The translations under genes and the position numbers were made by a program. A stretch of 64,000 nt of DNA from Psychrobacter immobilis (lineage in GTDB: Bacteria > Pseudomonadota > Gammaproteobacteria > Pseudomonadales > Moraxellaceae), in the NCBI RefSeq assembly GCF_904846185.1, contig NZ_CAJGZQ010000015.1, forward strand, positions 1-64,000, given 5' to 3'. This document shows, piece after piece, positions 55,385-64,000 of this stretch (positions within the stretch are counted from its first letter, which is position 1; each line of letters opens with the position of its first letter). The notes beneath the pieces were generated by a model. That model was given only the letters and a program-made list of their open reading frames with translations, searched no databases and was not told where the DNA came from.

Positions 55385-56551
55385 TCAATCCGTTACCGTA
55401 CGAGTAGGTATCAGTTGTTCTTCATTCAGCTGTTTGTTACTTAGCCGCTTAGAGTTTTTAGGGTTACGAAAACGTAATTCCTCAAAAGGTACAGGCGTCT
55501 CGCTATTGATACGCGCTTCCTCGATCAGATAATGATAAGGTGATTTGCCACACACAGGATCGGCGTTTTTTGCATCTCCAGTCAGCATAAACGCTTGGCA
55601 ACGACAGCCACCGTAATCCCGCTCTTTATCTGGGCAGCTTTGGCAGATGTCGGGCATCCAATCGTCACCGCGAAACTGGTTAAAACTCGCAGACTCATAC
55701 CAGATATCTGACAGCTGGGTATCGCGTACGTTAGGGAACTGTATTGGCATTTGTCTGGCAGCATGGCAAGGTAGCGCTGTGCCATCAGGTGCTACTGTTA
55801 AGAAAATCTTGCCCCAACCATCCATACAAGGTTTCGGACGTTCTTCATAATAGTCAGGCACTACGAAAATAAGTTTGCATTTGATACCACGTTCTTCAAT
55901 TTTTTCACGATATTCATTGGTAATGCGTTCTGCACTGACTACTTGCGCTTTGGTTGGTAGCAAACCCTCTATGTTTTCAAAAGCCCAACCATAAAACTGA
56001 CAAATAGCCAGCTCGACCGTATCCGCTTCCAGCTCTAAACACAGATCAATAATCTGGTCAATCTGATCAATGTTTTGCCGATGAATCACAAAGTTAAGCA
56101 CCATCGGATAGTCGTATTGTTTGACCAGACGTGACATCTCATACTTTTGCTCAAAAGCATGTTTCGAACCTGCCAAGAGATTGTTTACCGATGGATCACT
56201 GGCTTGAAAACTGATTTGGATATGCTGAAGGCCTGCTTCTTTTAGACTCGCGATTCTAGCTTCAGTAAGTCCCATACCTGAGGTGATGAGGTTGGTATAA
56301 AAACCTTGCTTGTGCGCATAAGCGACCATTTCTTCTAAGTCTTGACGCACCAGTGGCTCACCGCCAGAAAACCCAAGCTGCACCGCGCCCATTTGCCGCG
56401 CCTGATCAAACACATCAAACCATTCCTTTGTCGTCAGCTCTTCTTTGTACTGAGCATAGTCAATGGGATTGGAGCAATACGGGCATTGTAAGGGGCAACG
56501 ATAGGTCAACTCAGCGAGTAACCATAGCGGCAGTCCGACGGGTGCAGTCAT
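55385..56551 (-). CDS. pqqE: PqqA peptide cyclase PqqE (radical SAM)
   Basis: 388 residues. PqqE crosslinks Glu and Tyr of PqqA using S-adenosylmethionine. The radical-SAM cluster motif [14 protein letters not shown] (Cys-x3-Cys-x2-Cys, residues ~15-28) and [15 protein letters not shown] are present, and the SPASM auxiliary cluster region has [20 protein letters not shown] (~303-322). Its ATG overlaps the pqqD stop (ATGA) and its stop overlaps the dipeptidase start, so the cluster is translationally coupled. All expected cysteines are visible. Confidence 0.96.
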   Translation of the reverse strand: MTAPVGLPLWLLAELTYRCPLQCPYCSNPIDYAQYKEELTTKEWFDVFDQARQMGAVQLGFSGGEPLVRQDLEEMVAYAHKQGFYTNLITSGMGLTEARIASLKEAGLQHIQISFQASDPSVNNLLAGSKHAFEQKYEMSRLVKQYDYPMVLNFVIHRQNIDQIDQIIDLCLELEADTVELAICQFYGWAFENIEGLLPTKAQVVSAERITNEYREKIEERGIKCKLIFVVPDYYEERPKPCMDGWGKIFLTVAPDGTALPCHAARQMPIQFPNVRDTQLSDIWYESASFNQFRGDDWMPDICQSCPDKERDYGGCRCQAFMLTGDAKNADPVCGKSPYHYLIEEARINSETPVPFEELRFRNPKNSKRLSNKQLNEEQLIPTRTVTD

Positions 56552-56832
56552 ACTAAATCAATCCAATGTTCACGTTGAGCCACCAACATATATTCGATAA
56601 TGTCTTGCTCGATTTCAGGTATATCACCAAACATAGCCTTCACCTTTTTAATAATATCAGCAATGGACGCTTGACCATCAATGTGTTGACCGATGATGCT
56701 GGCACTCTCATTTAATTTGATCATCCCTTCAGGATACAGCAACACATAAGCGTTCTGTGCAGGCTCAAACTGAAAGCGATAACCATGACGCCATACTGGG
56801 ACGATAGAATGATCTAGTTCAGGTAAACTCAT
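56548..56832 (-). CDS. pqqD: PQQ biosynthesis protein PqqD
   Basis: 94 residues, usual length. PqqD is the small peptide chaperone that binds PqqA and presents it to Pqq[34 protein letters not shown] (N-terminal sheet of the RiPP-recognition fold; the first part is [13 protein letters not shown]) and [19 protein letters not shown] match PqqD. The start overlaps the pqqC stop (ATGA) and its own stop overlaps the pqqE start, giving tight coupling. Confidence 0.95.
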   Translation of the reverse strand: MSLPELDHSIVPVWRHGYRFQFEPAQNAYVLLYPEGMIKLNESASIIGQHIDGQASIADIIKKVKAMFGDIPEIEQDIIEYMLVAQREHWIDLV

Positions 56833-57596
56833 TTGAACAATCCTTTATGCCAGACATTATCATCAGTGACGCTTTGGTAAGGGGCTTGATTATGGACATA
56901 GGCCAAGCTCAAAGAATCCAAAATGGTCCACAAAATATCCAGTTTAAATTGTAGAATCTCTAACATACGCTCTTGTTGTTCAACTGTTTTGAATGAGTCG
57001 AGCGTAATGGTTAGGCCATGCTCAACATCGCGGCGGGCCTGACTTAAGCGCGAGCGAAAATAGGTATAACCTTGCTCTTTAATCCAAGGATAATGTTTTG
57101 GCCAAGACTCTAAGCGCGATTGATGAATCTGCGGGGCAAAAAGCTCTGTCAGTGAGCTGCTGGCTGCTTCTCGCCATGAGGTACGACGCGCAAAATTTAC
57201 ATAAGCATCGACTGCAAAACGTACACCCGGCAACACCAATTCTTCAGAAATCACTTGTTCGCGGCTAAGACCAACCGCTTCTGCCAGACTCAACCATGCT
57301 TCACGACCGCCACCATCAGGATACACGCCATCTTGATCAATCATGCGCTGAATCCACTCTTGACGCACCCGCTGATCGGGGCAATTCGCCATGATTGCCG
57401 CATCTTTCAAGGGAATATTGATTTGATAATAGAATCTGTTGGCGACCCACGCTTGAATCTGCTGTTGGGTCGCTTGTCCTTCATGCATCATGATATGAAA
57501 AGGGTGGTAAATATGGTAATACTGACCTTTAGCCAAAATCGCTTGTTCAAACGCCTCTACGCTAAGGGCGGTCTTCTCTTCTTGCATGCTGTTCAT
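56829..57596 (-). CDS. pqqC: Pyrroloquinoline-quinone synthase PqqC
   Basis: 255 residues, usual length. PqqC is a cofactor-free oxidase that carries out the final eight-electron oxidation and ring closure to [25 protein letters not shown] (residues ~27-48), [22 protein letters not shown] and [28 protein letters not shown], and the later [19 protein letters not shown] hold the active-site His, Arg, Lys and Tyr residues known for the family. It sits 12 bp after pqqB and overlaps pqqD by four bases. Confidence 0.96.
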   Translation of the reverse strand: MNSMQEEKTALSVEAFEQAILAKGQYYHIYHPFHIMMHEGQATQQQIQAWVANRFYYQINIPLKDAAIMANCPDQRVRQEWIQRMIDQDGVYPDGGGREAWLSLAEAVGLSREQVISEELVLPGVRFAVDAYVNFARRTSWREAASSSLTELFAPQIHQSRLESWPKHYPWIKEQGYTYFRSRLSQARRDVEHGLTITLDSFKTVEQQERMLEILQFKLDILWTILDSLSLAYVHNQAPYQSVTDDNVWHKGLFK

Positions 57597-57608
57597 ATTA
57601 TCTTCGCC

Positions 57609-58520
57609 TTACAGTTCAAGCTGCATACCATCAAAAGCCACTTCAACACCGTGTCTTTTTAATTCAGCAGCTTGTTCAGAGTCTTCATTCAATATCGGAT
57701 TGGTGTTATTGATATGAATTAATATTTTGCGGGAATTTTCGAGTTGATCTAAATAATGTAGCGAGCCATCTTCACCACTAATGTGTAAATGACCCATATC
57801 TTGACCCGTTTTAGTACCGACGCCACATTCTTGCATCTCATTGTCGGTCCATAGCGTGCCGTCAATCATGACGCAATCAGAAGCTTGCATAATCTGCATA
57901 ACCTCATCGTCAATCTTGCCTAGGCCTGGCGCATAAAAGAGTTGTTTTTGCGTTTTTAAGTCTTTTACAATCAGCGCAATATTATCGCCATCATGGGGGT
58001 TATTACGATGTGGCGAGTAGGGTGGTGCCGAGCTTCTAATCACCAAAGGCGTCAATTCTAAATTGCTAAAACCTTCAATATTAAAGGTCTGTTTCGGATC
58101 AATTTGGTGATATTGCAGGCCACCATTCCAGTGTTTCAACATATTGAAAATAGGAAACCCTGTCGTGAGATCTTGGTAGACCATCTCAGTACACCAAACA
58201 GGAATCGGACACCCTTCTCGCAGGGTCAATAGCCCAGTCGTATGGTCAAGCTGACTGTCCATCAAAACCACATTCGTGATGCCTGTATCTCTCAGGTTAC
58301 GTGCTGGCTGTGCCGCCTTAAATTCAAATAATTGCTGACGAATATCAGGTGACGCGTTGAATAAAATCCAATCTATGCCATTCTCTGATATGGCTATCGA
58401 AGACTGGGTGCGGGTCTTTGCTTCAATTGTGCCTTGACGAACACCATGACAATTATAGCAATTGCAATTCCACTGTGGAAAACCACCACCAGCCGCTGAG
58501 CCTAAAACGTGAATATACAT
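57609..58520 (-). CDS. pqqB: PQQ biosynthesis protein PqqB
   Basis: 303 residues, usual length. A metallo-beta-lactamase-fold protein thought to hydroxylate a PQQ precursor Tyr side chain. [20 protein letters not shown] opens the protein and ATTIGL-type [17 protein letters not shown] holds the Asp-His pair of the fold; [20 protein letters not shown] follows. The CNCYNC and NCxxC set near residues 18-23 is a family trait. It lies downstream of pqqA beyond a hairpin that may attenuate the transcript, and 12 bp before pqqC. Confidence 0.95.
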   Translation of the reverse strand: MYIHVLGSAAGGGFPQWNCNCYNCHGVRQGTIEAKTRTQSSIAISENGIDWILFNASPDIRQQLFEFKAAQPARNLRDTGITNVVLMDSQLDHTTGLLTLREGCPIPVWCTEMVYQDLTTGFPIFNMLKHWNGGLQYHQIDPKQTFNIEGFSNLELTPLVIRSSAPPYSPHRNNPHDGDNIALIVKDLKTQKQLFYAPGLGKIDDEVMQIMQASDCVMIDGTLWTDNEMQECGVGTKTGQDMGHLHISGEDGSLHYLDQLENSRKILIHINNTNPILNEDSEQAAELKRHGVEVAFDGMQLEL

Positions 58521-58534
58521 AAATCAATATTTCC

Positions 58535-58568
58535 AAAAAAATAAAAGCCCTAATCATCTAGGGCTTTT
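58535..58568 (-). terminator. Attenuator-like hairpin between pqqA and pqqB
   Basis: AAAAGCCCT / AGGGCTTTT with an 8-nt loop (58543-58568), followed on the minus strand by a T-rich tract (A run 58535-58540). It lies 24 bp after pqqA and 15 bp before pqqB, so it can end part of the transcript and give more PqqA than PqqB-E. Confidence 0.75.
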
Positions 58569-58591
58569 AATGTATTTAAGTCTAGTAAATT

Positions 58592-58666
58592 TTAACGCGC
58601 TTCAAAATACATAGTGACTTCGAAACCGATACGGATATCTTGAAAAGCTGGTTTAGTCCATTGCAT
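58592..58666 (-). CDS. pqqA: PQQ precursor peptide PqqA
   Basis: 24 residues, too short for a usual ORF search: begins [20 protein letters not shown] and ends FEAR, stop TAA at 58592-58594. It is the ribosomal peptide whose Glu16 and Tyr20 (the EVTMY stretch) become the PQQ skeleton. A good ribosome site (CCGGAG) precedes the start. It is followed by an attenuator-like hairpin and pqqBCDE-dipeptidase on the same strand. Confidence 0.97.
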   Translation of the reverse strand: MQWTKPAFQDIRIGFEVTMYFEAR

Positions 58667-58725
58667 AGGATTACTCCGGAAAGATCTCACTAGCTAATAA
58701 GTAAGATTAGTAAAAAGAATCTTTA

Positions 58726-58755
58726 ATGGTATTCTAATCTAGCCCCTGCTGTCAA
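58726..58755 (-). promoter_or_regulatory. Candidate promoter of pqqA
   Basis: On the minus strand TTGACA (rc of 58750-58755, perfect -35) and TACCAT (rc of 58726-58731) are 18 bp apart, about 60 bp upstream of the pqqA ATG. Confidence 0.5.
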
Positions 58756-58870
58756 ATCTGTAAAAAGACGGAAAACATTTTAGTTACGCAGTCTAACAGT
58801 AGTAATCAAACTATACTTATCTTGGCATATACCACTGTTCATTGTAAGGTAAATTGGATATATGCCTTAG

Positions 58871-58902
58871 TAATAAAACGGCAATGAATCAAATCATTAC
58901 CG
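58871..58902 (-). terminator. Terminator of gcd
   Basis: CGGTAATGA pairs with TCATTGCCG on the minus strand around a short loop and is followed by TTTTATTA. It lies 20 bp after the gcd stop and separates gcd from the pqqA promoter. Confidence 0.65.
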
Positions 58903-58923
58903 CTTCATTAAACAGGTATGATG

Positions 58924-61554
58924 TTACTTGGCTTTGTCAGCAAGTTTATAAGCCATAACATAATCCCCAATAGTAGTACCAACTGAACCATGTCCACCAG
59001 CTACCAATACGACCATCTGCTCACCTTTAGAATTTAGATAAGTCATAGGCGTCGCTTGGCCACCTGCTGGAATACGAACATTCCACAATACATCGCCATT
59101 TTTTAAATCATAGGCGCGGAAGTTGTTTTCAGTAGCCGCTGACAAAAATGCTACGCCTCCTTTTGTGATGATGGGTCCGCCAATACCAGGAACACCCAGC
59201 TCAAACTTCAATGGAATAGGGGACAAATCTTGCACGGTACCGTTTCTACGTTGATAGGCAATCTCACCGGTTGCTAGGTCAGCACCCGCTACTGTGCCCC
59301 ATGGTGGTTGCTGACAAGGAATGCCTAACGGTGATAAAAATGGTCCCAGCTCTACCGCGTAATCTGCACCTTTATTTTCATTAACTCCTTGCTCTCCTGT
59401 ATTGGTTTCTCCCTCACCAAGATTGTCTCTAGGAATGAGTTTTGATGTAAATGCCAAATAAGTTGGCATACCAAACATTACGCCATTTTCAGGATCAACG
59501 GCGAGGCCGCCCCAGTTAAAGGTACCGAAGTTACCAGGATAGACCAAACTGCCATTCGTCGATGGTGGTGTATAACGACCATCATAATTGAGTTGGTTAA
59601 ACTCAATACGGCACATCATCTGATCAATGAGGCTAGCGCCCCACATGTCTTTTTCTTTCAACATCGGCGGCTCAAAACTCAAACCAGAGTAAGGTTGCGT
59701 TGGAGCGACATGTTCACCTGCAACCAAGTAACCTTGCGGCGCGGCGCGTTCTTTGATCGGTACGATTGGCTCGCCTGTTGCACGATTCAATACATACACA
59801 TCGCCTTGTTTGGTGGGAACAACCAGTGCAGGCTGAACACCTTCTTTGGTTTTTAAGTCAAGTAAGCTTGGCTGAGCTGGCGTGTCCATATCCCAAAGAT
59901 CATGGTGAACAAATTGTTGAACCCAGCGCGCTTTACCTGTTTTAATGTCTAAAGCGACAACAGACGTCGCATATTTTTCTTCATCTGCGGTTCGATAGCT
60001 GCCTAATTGATCCGGTACACGATTGCCCATAGGGAAATAGACCAAACCAAGTTCTTCATCAGCGCTGGCGATCGCCCATGAGTTTGGTGAACTGGTTTTG
60101 TACATCTGAGTTGGATCATTGACATCGAAAGGCGCTGTGTTATCAGGATCTCCTGAATCCCAGTTCCATAGTAGCTCGCCAGTATTGACATCATACGCAC
60201 GAATAACACCAGAAGGTGAATTGACGTCGTAGTTATCATTAACGGCACCTGCCACCACAATCGTATTGCCTACCACTATCGGAGGCGACGTTGAATAATA
60301 ATAACCCGCTTGTTTAAATGGCATATTGTGCATTAAATCTAAAGCACCATCTTTACCAAAATCTTGACAACGTTGCCCAGTATTTGGGTCAAGTGCATAT
60401 AACTTAGCATCGGAAGTTGGAATAAATATTTTTGCATCGCATTGCTTAGACGCGTTTTCAAAGGTATTACCAGCTACTTTCTGAACTGGTGTATGGCCGG
60501 TCTTGACAGTTGTGTTAGTCACAGCTGCATTATTGGTATTTGCGCCATTGATGGCATTATTACTATTTGTCTCATCATTAATAACTGGAGAAATACTATC
60601 AGTACCAGCTTGACCTGCATAATAGGACACGCCTCGACACGTTTGATGTTGGCGTTGTAGATTTTTTCCTACTTTGGGGTCAAACTTCCATAATGTTTGA
60701 CCAGAGTCTGCGTCCAAAGCTAATACCCAGTTGTGTGGAGTGCACATATATAGGGCATTGCCAATCTTTAAAGGAGTTGCCTGATAGGTGGTCTCACCGA
60801 TATCATTAGGACCTTTGACATCACCTGTTTGAATTTGCCAAGCAAGCTCTAAGTCTTTGACATTATCAGTGGTGATTTGAGTCAGAGGCGAGTAGCGCTG
60901 CCCATAGTCAGTACCACCATACGCGCTCCACTCACCCTCTGGCGTTTGCTCGCCATTTGATAACGGAACACCAAGATTTGTAGGTGTTGAATTTTGATCA
61001 GCACCATCTTTGGCAGTTAAATTGAGTTCACCTAACTTATCGGTGGCATTATTAGCCATACTACCAAAAGAGATCAGTGCGCCCACAACCACACTAGCCA
61101 GCAATCCCCAATAATAAATAGGGTTTTTCGAGTTATTTTTGGCGTCTTTGAAGGGAGTTGTAATAAGATTTTCGGAATGTAAGCTCGATGTACCATTAGC
61201 AACTAAATTTTTATCAGAGCTCTTTGATACTCGAGTTTTATTACCCTGCATCTTGTTAGATACCCATGGCAATAACATTAATAAACCAAATATCAGCGGA
61301 AAGCCCAAGCGAGTTGCCAGTGCCCACCAATAAAACCCAGATTCCCAAAGCGCCCAAGCCAGGGTCGCTATAATAAAAATAGTATAGAGCCCATAGGCGC
61401 TCCAATGTCTTTTAAATAGCAAGAATGCTGTGACAAGCATCGTAATGCCAGCAATAACATAGTAAGCGCTACCGCCTAACGAGAGTAAGTAGGTACCTCC
61501 AATAAGCAAAGGTGCGGCAAAAACCGCCATAATAATAGCTATGAATTTTTCCAT
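58924..61554 (-). CDS. gcd: PQQ-dependent membrane glucose dehydrogenase
   Basis: 876 residues from ATG 61554 (AGGTGG eight bases upstream); a longer in-frame start 42 bp upstream is less likely. Five N-terminal membrane helices (~1-125 and ~155-172), then a PQQ-binding eight-bladed propeller facing the periplasm: WSAYGGTDYGQRYSPLTQI, CRGVSYY, HHDLWDMDTPAQPSLLDL (catalytic Asp), FGTFNWGGLAVD, and AGGQATPMTYLNSKGEQ to GGHGSVGTTIGDYVMAYKL at the C terminus. It oxidises glucose and other aldoses to lactones and reduces ubiquinone. E. coli Gcd has 796 residues; extra length is a polar linker (~125-155) and an Asn/Thr-rich loop near 325-375. It lies upstream of the pqq operon that makes its cofactor. 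Quinate/shikimate dehydrogenase is the main alternative, but the C-terminal motifs fit Gcd. Confidence 0.85.
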   Translation of the reverse strand: MEKFIAIIMAVFAAPLLIGGTYLLSLGGSAYYVIAGITMLVTAFLLFKRHWSAYGLYTIFIIATLAWALWESGFYWWALATRLGFPLIFGLLMLLPWVSNKMQGNKTRVSKSSDKNLVANGTSSLHSENLITTPFKDAKNNSKNPIYYWGLLASVVVGALISFGSMANNATDKLGELNLTAKDGADQNSTPTNLGVPLSNGEQTPEGEWSAYGGTDYGQRYSPLTQITTDNVKDLELAWQIQTGDVKGPNDIGETTYQATPLKIGNALYMCTPHNWVLALDADSGQTLWKFDPKVGKNLQRQHQTCRGVSYYAGQAGTDSISPVINDETNSNNAINGANTNNAAVTNTTVKTGHTPVQKVAGNTFENASKQCDAKIFIPTSDAKLYALDPNTGQRCQDFGKDGALDLMHNMPFKQAGYYYSTSPPIVVGNTIVVAGAVNDNYDVNSPSGVIRAYDVNTGELLWNWDSGDPDNTAPFDVNDPTQMYKTSSPNSWAIASADEELGLVYFPMGNRVPDQLGSYRTADEEKYATSVVALDIKTGKARWVQQFVHHDLWDMDTPAQPSLLDLKTKEGVQPALVVPTKQGDVYVLNRATGEPIVPIKERAAPQGYLVAGEHVAPTQPYSGLSFEPPMLKEKDMWGASLIDQMMCRIEFNQLNYDGRYTPPSTNGSLVYPGNFGTFNWGGLAVDPENGVMFGMPTYLAFTSKLIPRDNLGEGETNTGEQGVNENKGADYAVELGPFLSPLGIPCQQPPWGTVAGADLATGEIAYQRRNGTVQDLSPIPLKFELGVPGIGGPIITKGGVAFLSAATENNFRAYDLKNGDVLWNVRIPAGGQATPMTYLNSKGEQMVVLVAGGHGSVGTTIGDYVMAYKLADKAK

Positions 61555-61761
61555 GAGCGGAACCACCTGTTTATATAAAAGCAGATTGGCATGCAATGAT
61601 GGACGACCAGTTAAAACTAGGCGTCCATCATTACATACCTATGTAATTAACAAATAAATCAAACGTCGAATAACGTTTTGGACTTTATTTTATCACTTAT
61701 ACACAAGATCAGTAAAGGTAAGGTAAGATAGGAAAAACTGTTTGGTAAGTGTTTTAGATAC

Positions 61762-61932
61762 TAGGGCGTGCATTTTAAAAATGGTGATAAAGATTAGATA
61801 AATTGTAGTCAAACAAGGAAAATAGCGCCGTTAATATCGGGATATTACCTAGCTATTTGATGAAGTTTGGCAAAATTTAGCCATTTTTAGCCCATTTAGA
61901 TGTCCATCGATTGAATTGAAGACACGCCCTAA
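61762..61932 (+). mobile_element. MITE-like element, copy 1
   Basis: 171 bp, no ORF, with terminal inverted repeats TAGGGCGTG (61762-61770) and CACGCCCTA (61923-61931). Its right end (TGAATTGAAGACACGCCCTA) matches the right end of the IS5-type element at 1-127 (TTAATTGATGACACGCCCTA) at 18 of 20 bases, and its body matches the element at 40979-41125. Confidence 0.75.
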
Positions 61933-62131
61933 ACTGTTTTTGATATAAATCCATAAATGCATAGCCTAAGACTCAAGTCCTCACTAGCAGACTGAGCTTC
62001 TTCCTAGAGATGTTACGTTAAATGGTTTTCATGCAAAAAAAGTCATCGGTTCGAGTGCTCGAAAATAGCTCTGCTATCATGAGAATAATACATAAGTTTA
62101 AGTTCCAAAAAACTATCTATAGAAATCTGCT

Positions 62132-62336
62132 ATGACCCTCCCTAAAACCTCTTTAACACGTAAATATATCCTTTTTTAGCAGCAGCGATGCTGTCTGTGT
62201 CAGCTATGGTTACTGATTTTAGCCAAGTTCAACGCGAAGCTAATCAAGGTGATGCTGATGCCTAATATGTGCTTAGGATGATATACGTCAAAGGCGAAGG
62301 CGTGCGACTAAACACCATGACTACTAAAAAATGGTT
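62132..62336 (+). pseudogene. Sel1-repeat protein, disrupted and cut by an IS3-type element
   Basis: From ATG 62132 the reading begins MTLPKTSLTRKYILF then hits a stop; shifting one frame continues as LAAAMLSVSAMVTD (signal peptide), then FSQVQREANQGDADA, a TAA in the place of a Gln codon, and YVLRMIYVKGEGVRLNT, TTKKWFE. These are a signal sequence and one Sel1-like repeat. A frameshift, a nonsense codon and the IS left end at 62337 show it is dead. Confidence 0.75.
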
Positions 62337-62401
62337 TGAGCTATGCTGAAGAAACCGTAGAGGTAAATTTGGTAAACTAAGCGTATTAATCGGAGTTTAT
62401 C

Positions 62402-62750
62402 ATGACCAAGAAAGTAAGAACCTACTGTGACGAATTTAAAGCCGAGGCAGTCAAGAAGATAGCAGACAATAATGGCAATATCTCAGCGACCGCAAAGCAG
62501 CTTGACATCGCCATGCAGACCTTATCTAATTGGCACAATAAAGCCAATCAAGGCAAGCTTATCAGCACTCAGCAATATGAACCTGATCTTATGGCAGCTA
62601 TTCAAGAAATAAAGTAGCTCAAGCGACAACTTAAAGTTGCTGAAGAAGAGCGAGAGATATTAAATGAGGAGGGATAAAGCGGAGCATTGCTTCGCCCCGA
62701 CGCAAGGGGAGAGCTATGCTCGAGTGAGGCGACGGCGTACTTTGCCAAGC
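62402..62750 (+). pseudogene. IS3 transposase orfA, broken
   Basis: MTKKVRTYCDEFKAEAVKKI and ATAKQLDIAMQTLSNWHNKA are an intact helix-turn-helix-type orfA start. A TAG replaces a codon at 62615-62617, after which the frame continues LKRQLKVAEEEREIL. At about 62665-62727 roughly 60 bp with a stem-loop interrupts the place where the AAAAAG-type frameshift window is expected, and the true tail AYFAKHS follows at 62736-62756. Confidence 0.75.
62682..62721. repeat. Palindromic insert inside orfA
   Basis: GAGCAT (62682-62687) pairs with ATGCTC (62716-62721) and CCCC (62695-62698) with GGGG (62706-62709), making a GC-rich stem-loop inside a 60-bp segment that has no counterpart in normal IS3 orfA. 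Confidence 0.6.
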
Positions 62751-62757
62751 ACAGCTA

Positions 62758-63415
62758 GTAAAGTACGCCTTTATAAAAACTAATAGACAGGTCTTTAGTA
62801 TCGTCTCTATGTGCCGTGTGTTAAGCGTCAAACCATCAAGCTATTACGACTGGAGTAGTCGCGATATCAGCGAGCAGCAGATACATCGCAACCATTGTGA
62901 GCTACTAGTTAAAGCCGCTCACAGTGAAAGTAAAGAACGTTATGGTTATGAACGTTTGCATGCAACACTCACCGAGCAAGGCCATGACATCACCTATATC
63001 TGGACAAATGAGGGTTGGCTGTATTTAGCAGGCGTTAAAGACTTATACATTAAAGAGCTTGTCGGTTACGCCATCATCAAACGCATGACAGCAGATCTAG
63101 TATGCAAAGTATTGAACATGGCCATCAAGAACAAACGACCCAGTAAAGGGCTAGTCGTTCACTCTAAAATAGGCAGCCAGTATGTAGCCACGCGTACCAT
63201 AAGATCATCAAGCAGCCTCACTTTACAAGCTCAATGAGCGCTAAAGGTAACTGCTTTGACAACGCACCCATAGAAAGCTTCTGGGGCATATTGAAGAACG
63301 AACTAGTATATTACCAAGACTATAAAACAAGGTTTGCCGCTATTACCAATATCATTAGATATATCGAGTTGTACTACAATCAAACGAGGATGTTGATGAA
63401 GATGACTTTATGAAT
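62758..63415 (+). pseudogene. IS3 transposase orfB, deleted and frameshifted
   Basis: Begins VKYAFIKTNRQVFSIVS, MCRVLSVKPSSYYDW, and runs to LTEQGHDIT, then joins directly YIWTNEGWLYLAGVKDLY. About 45 codons, including the first catalytic Asp region, are missing between DIT and YIW. After GSQYVATR the frame shifts; GNCFDNAPIESFWGILKNE (the Glu of DDE) is readable in another frame, ending RMLMKMTL without the usual C terminus. It cannot encode an active transposase. Confidence 0.8.
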
Positions 63416-63420
63416 AGTTA

Positions 63421-63686
63421 GTAGGTATGAGAATTAATCAATCATCAACCAATCTTTATAGGGATTTATCATATAATTATAATCCCATGAACTTATTGTA
63501 TGGTACCCTTAGTTTAACTTATGGCTACCTAAATTTAGGTTCATAGTTTAAAAAAGATGATTGTCTAGTAAAAACAATAGCCTATAGTTAATAGAAAAAT
63601 AAATGGTTCATGAACCTTAATATGTGACATAACCTGAGTACAACAACCTTTATTTAAACTGTTGGGAATCTCAACTGAGACACCTA
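63421..63686. other. Region between two IS3-type remnants
   Basis: 266 bp of AT-rich sequence without a readable ORF or RNA gene. I see nothing identifiable in it. Confidence 0.4.
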
Positions 63687-63900
63687 TGAGCTATGCAAAA
63701 GAAACCGTATAAGTAAATTTGGTAAAATAAGAATATTAACAGAAGCTTATCATGACTAAGAAAATCAGAATATACAATGCAGATTTAAAGGCTGAATCTG
63801 TCAAAAAAATATCATGCAACAGTAATGTTTTCAGCGTCTGCAAAGTAGATAAGTCTAGCCGTGCAGACATTATCTAACTGACCAAAAAAGCAGTGATCGA
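63687..63900 (+). mobile_element. Second IS3-type left end and orfA remnant
   Basis: Starts TGAGCTATGC, then GAAACCGTA and TAAATTTGGTAAAA as in the copy at 62337. ATG 63751 opens MTKKIRIYNADLKAESVKKI, clearly orfA-like, then decays to SCNSNVFSVCKVDKSSRADII and a stop. It is a more decayed copy of the same element and its 3' part is not recognisable. Confidence 0.7.
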
Positions 63901-64000
63901 TGTCCATTTGAAACTGGGAGTCTGCCTTAAATAGGTTTATCAGAGAGCATCCTATATTCTGTGTAACAGCTATGTGGCTTTCATCAATAATTACACAAAA

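Larger units (their letters stand above)
62337..63420 (+). mobile_element. IS3-family element, decayed, 3' end missing
   Basis: The left end TGAGCTATGC followed by AAGAAACCGTA and TAAATTTGGTAAA is shared with the copy at 63687. It carries orfA and orfB of IS3 type with stop codons, an internal insertion, a deletion and a frameshift, and the 3' end of orfB is cut off near 63415. It interrupted the Sel1 pseudogene. Confidence 0.8.

Noticed and set aside
57255..57662. 135-codon open frame on the plus strand
   Set aside because: Antisense to pqqC and the end of pqqB, both unmistakable genes.
62809..63237. 142-codon ORF as an intact transposase
   Set aside because: It is orfB with about 45 codons missing and a later frameshift; the DDE Glu region is in another frame, so it is a pseudogene.

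Overview
The window looks like a chromosomal segment of a Psychrobacter-type organism (Moraxellaceae, Gammaproteobacteria). The evidence is moderate AT-richness, a recC-recB-recD order with no ptr gene between, an Acinetobacter-like pqqABCDE cluster followed by an M19 dipeptidase gene, a propionate locus with AcnD/PrpF, and IS5- and IS3-type remnants. Species assignment is inference; no rRNA is present.

Layout. 1-470: the 3' end of an IS5-family transposase, a terminator and tRNA-Arg(CCU). 533-1921: a membrane-anchored binding-protein-like ORF and an unrecognised ORF. 2378-14338: recC, recB, recD (all much longer than the E. coli proteins) and a MepB-family gene. 14419-15753: hpt and an unrecognised gene. 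16050-19194: a CstA-family transporter, a small protein ending CPFDHVGCC, and an ArsA-like ATPase. 19236-23405: a DUF3482 GTPase/DUF2868 membrane protein pair and an SDR. 23523-38444, all on the minus strand: a methylcitrate-cycle region (NRAMP-like transporter, prpB, lipoprotein, prpC, acnD, Sel1 lipoprotein, prpF, 5'-nucleotidase, ABC exporter, acetyltransferase, prpD), with a LysR gene upstream at 38731-39744. 39984-42280: two small membrane proteins that share a repeated C-terminal motif, a MITE-like element and a decayed kdpB remnant. 42521-44911: a TonB receptor behind a Fur-box-like palindrome. 45021-50966: a LysR gene divergent from lctP-dld-lldD. 51237-54011: ppc. 54333-61554: pqqABCDE plus dipeptidase, and gcd. 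61762-64000: a second MITE copy, a Sel1 pseudogene and two decayed IS3-type elements.

How the genes fit together. Much of the window concerns small-acid carbon metabolism. The lactate permease and two lactate dehydrogenases make pyruvate; the CstA-type carrier may import pyruvate; the methylcitrate cycle turns propionyl-CoA plus oxaloacetate into pyruvate and succinate; Ppc replenishes oxaloacetate. Gcd with PQQ oxidises aldoses in the periplasm and feeds electrons to quinone, as do the lactate dehydrogenases. RecBCD handles double-strand breaks.

The least explained items are the paired proteins with the DFRxExxxxLYRE motif, the NRAMP-like transporter without the DPGN metal site, the 8-bp tandem repeat in front of prpC, and the non-prp genes inside the propionate region. 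No clear new defence system or CRISPR array was found.
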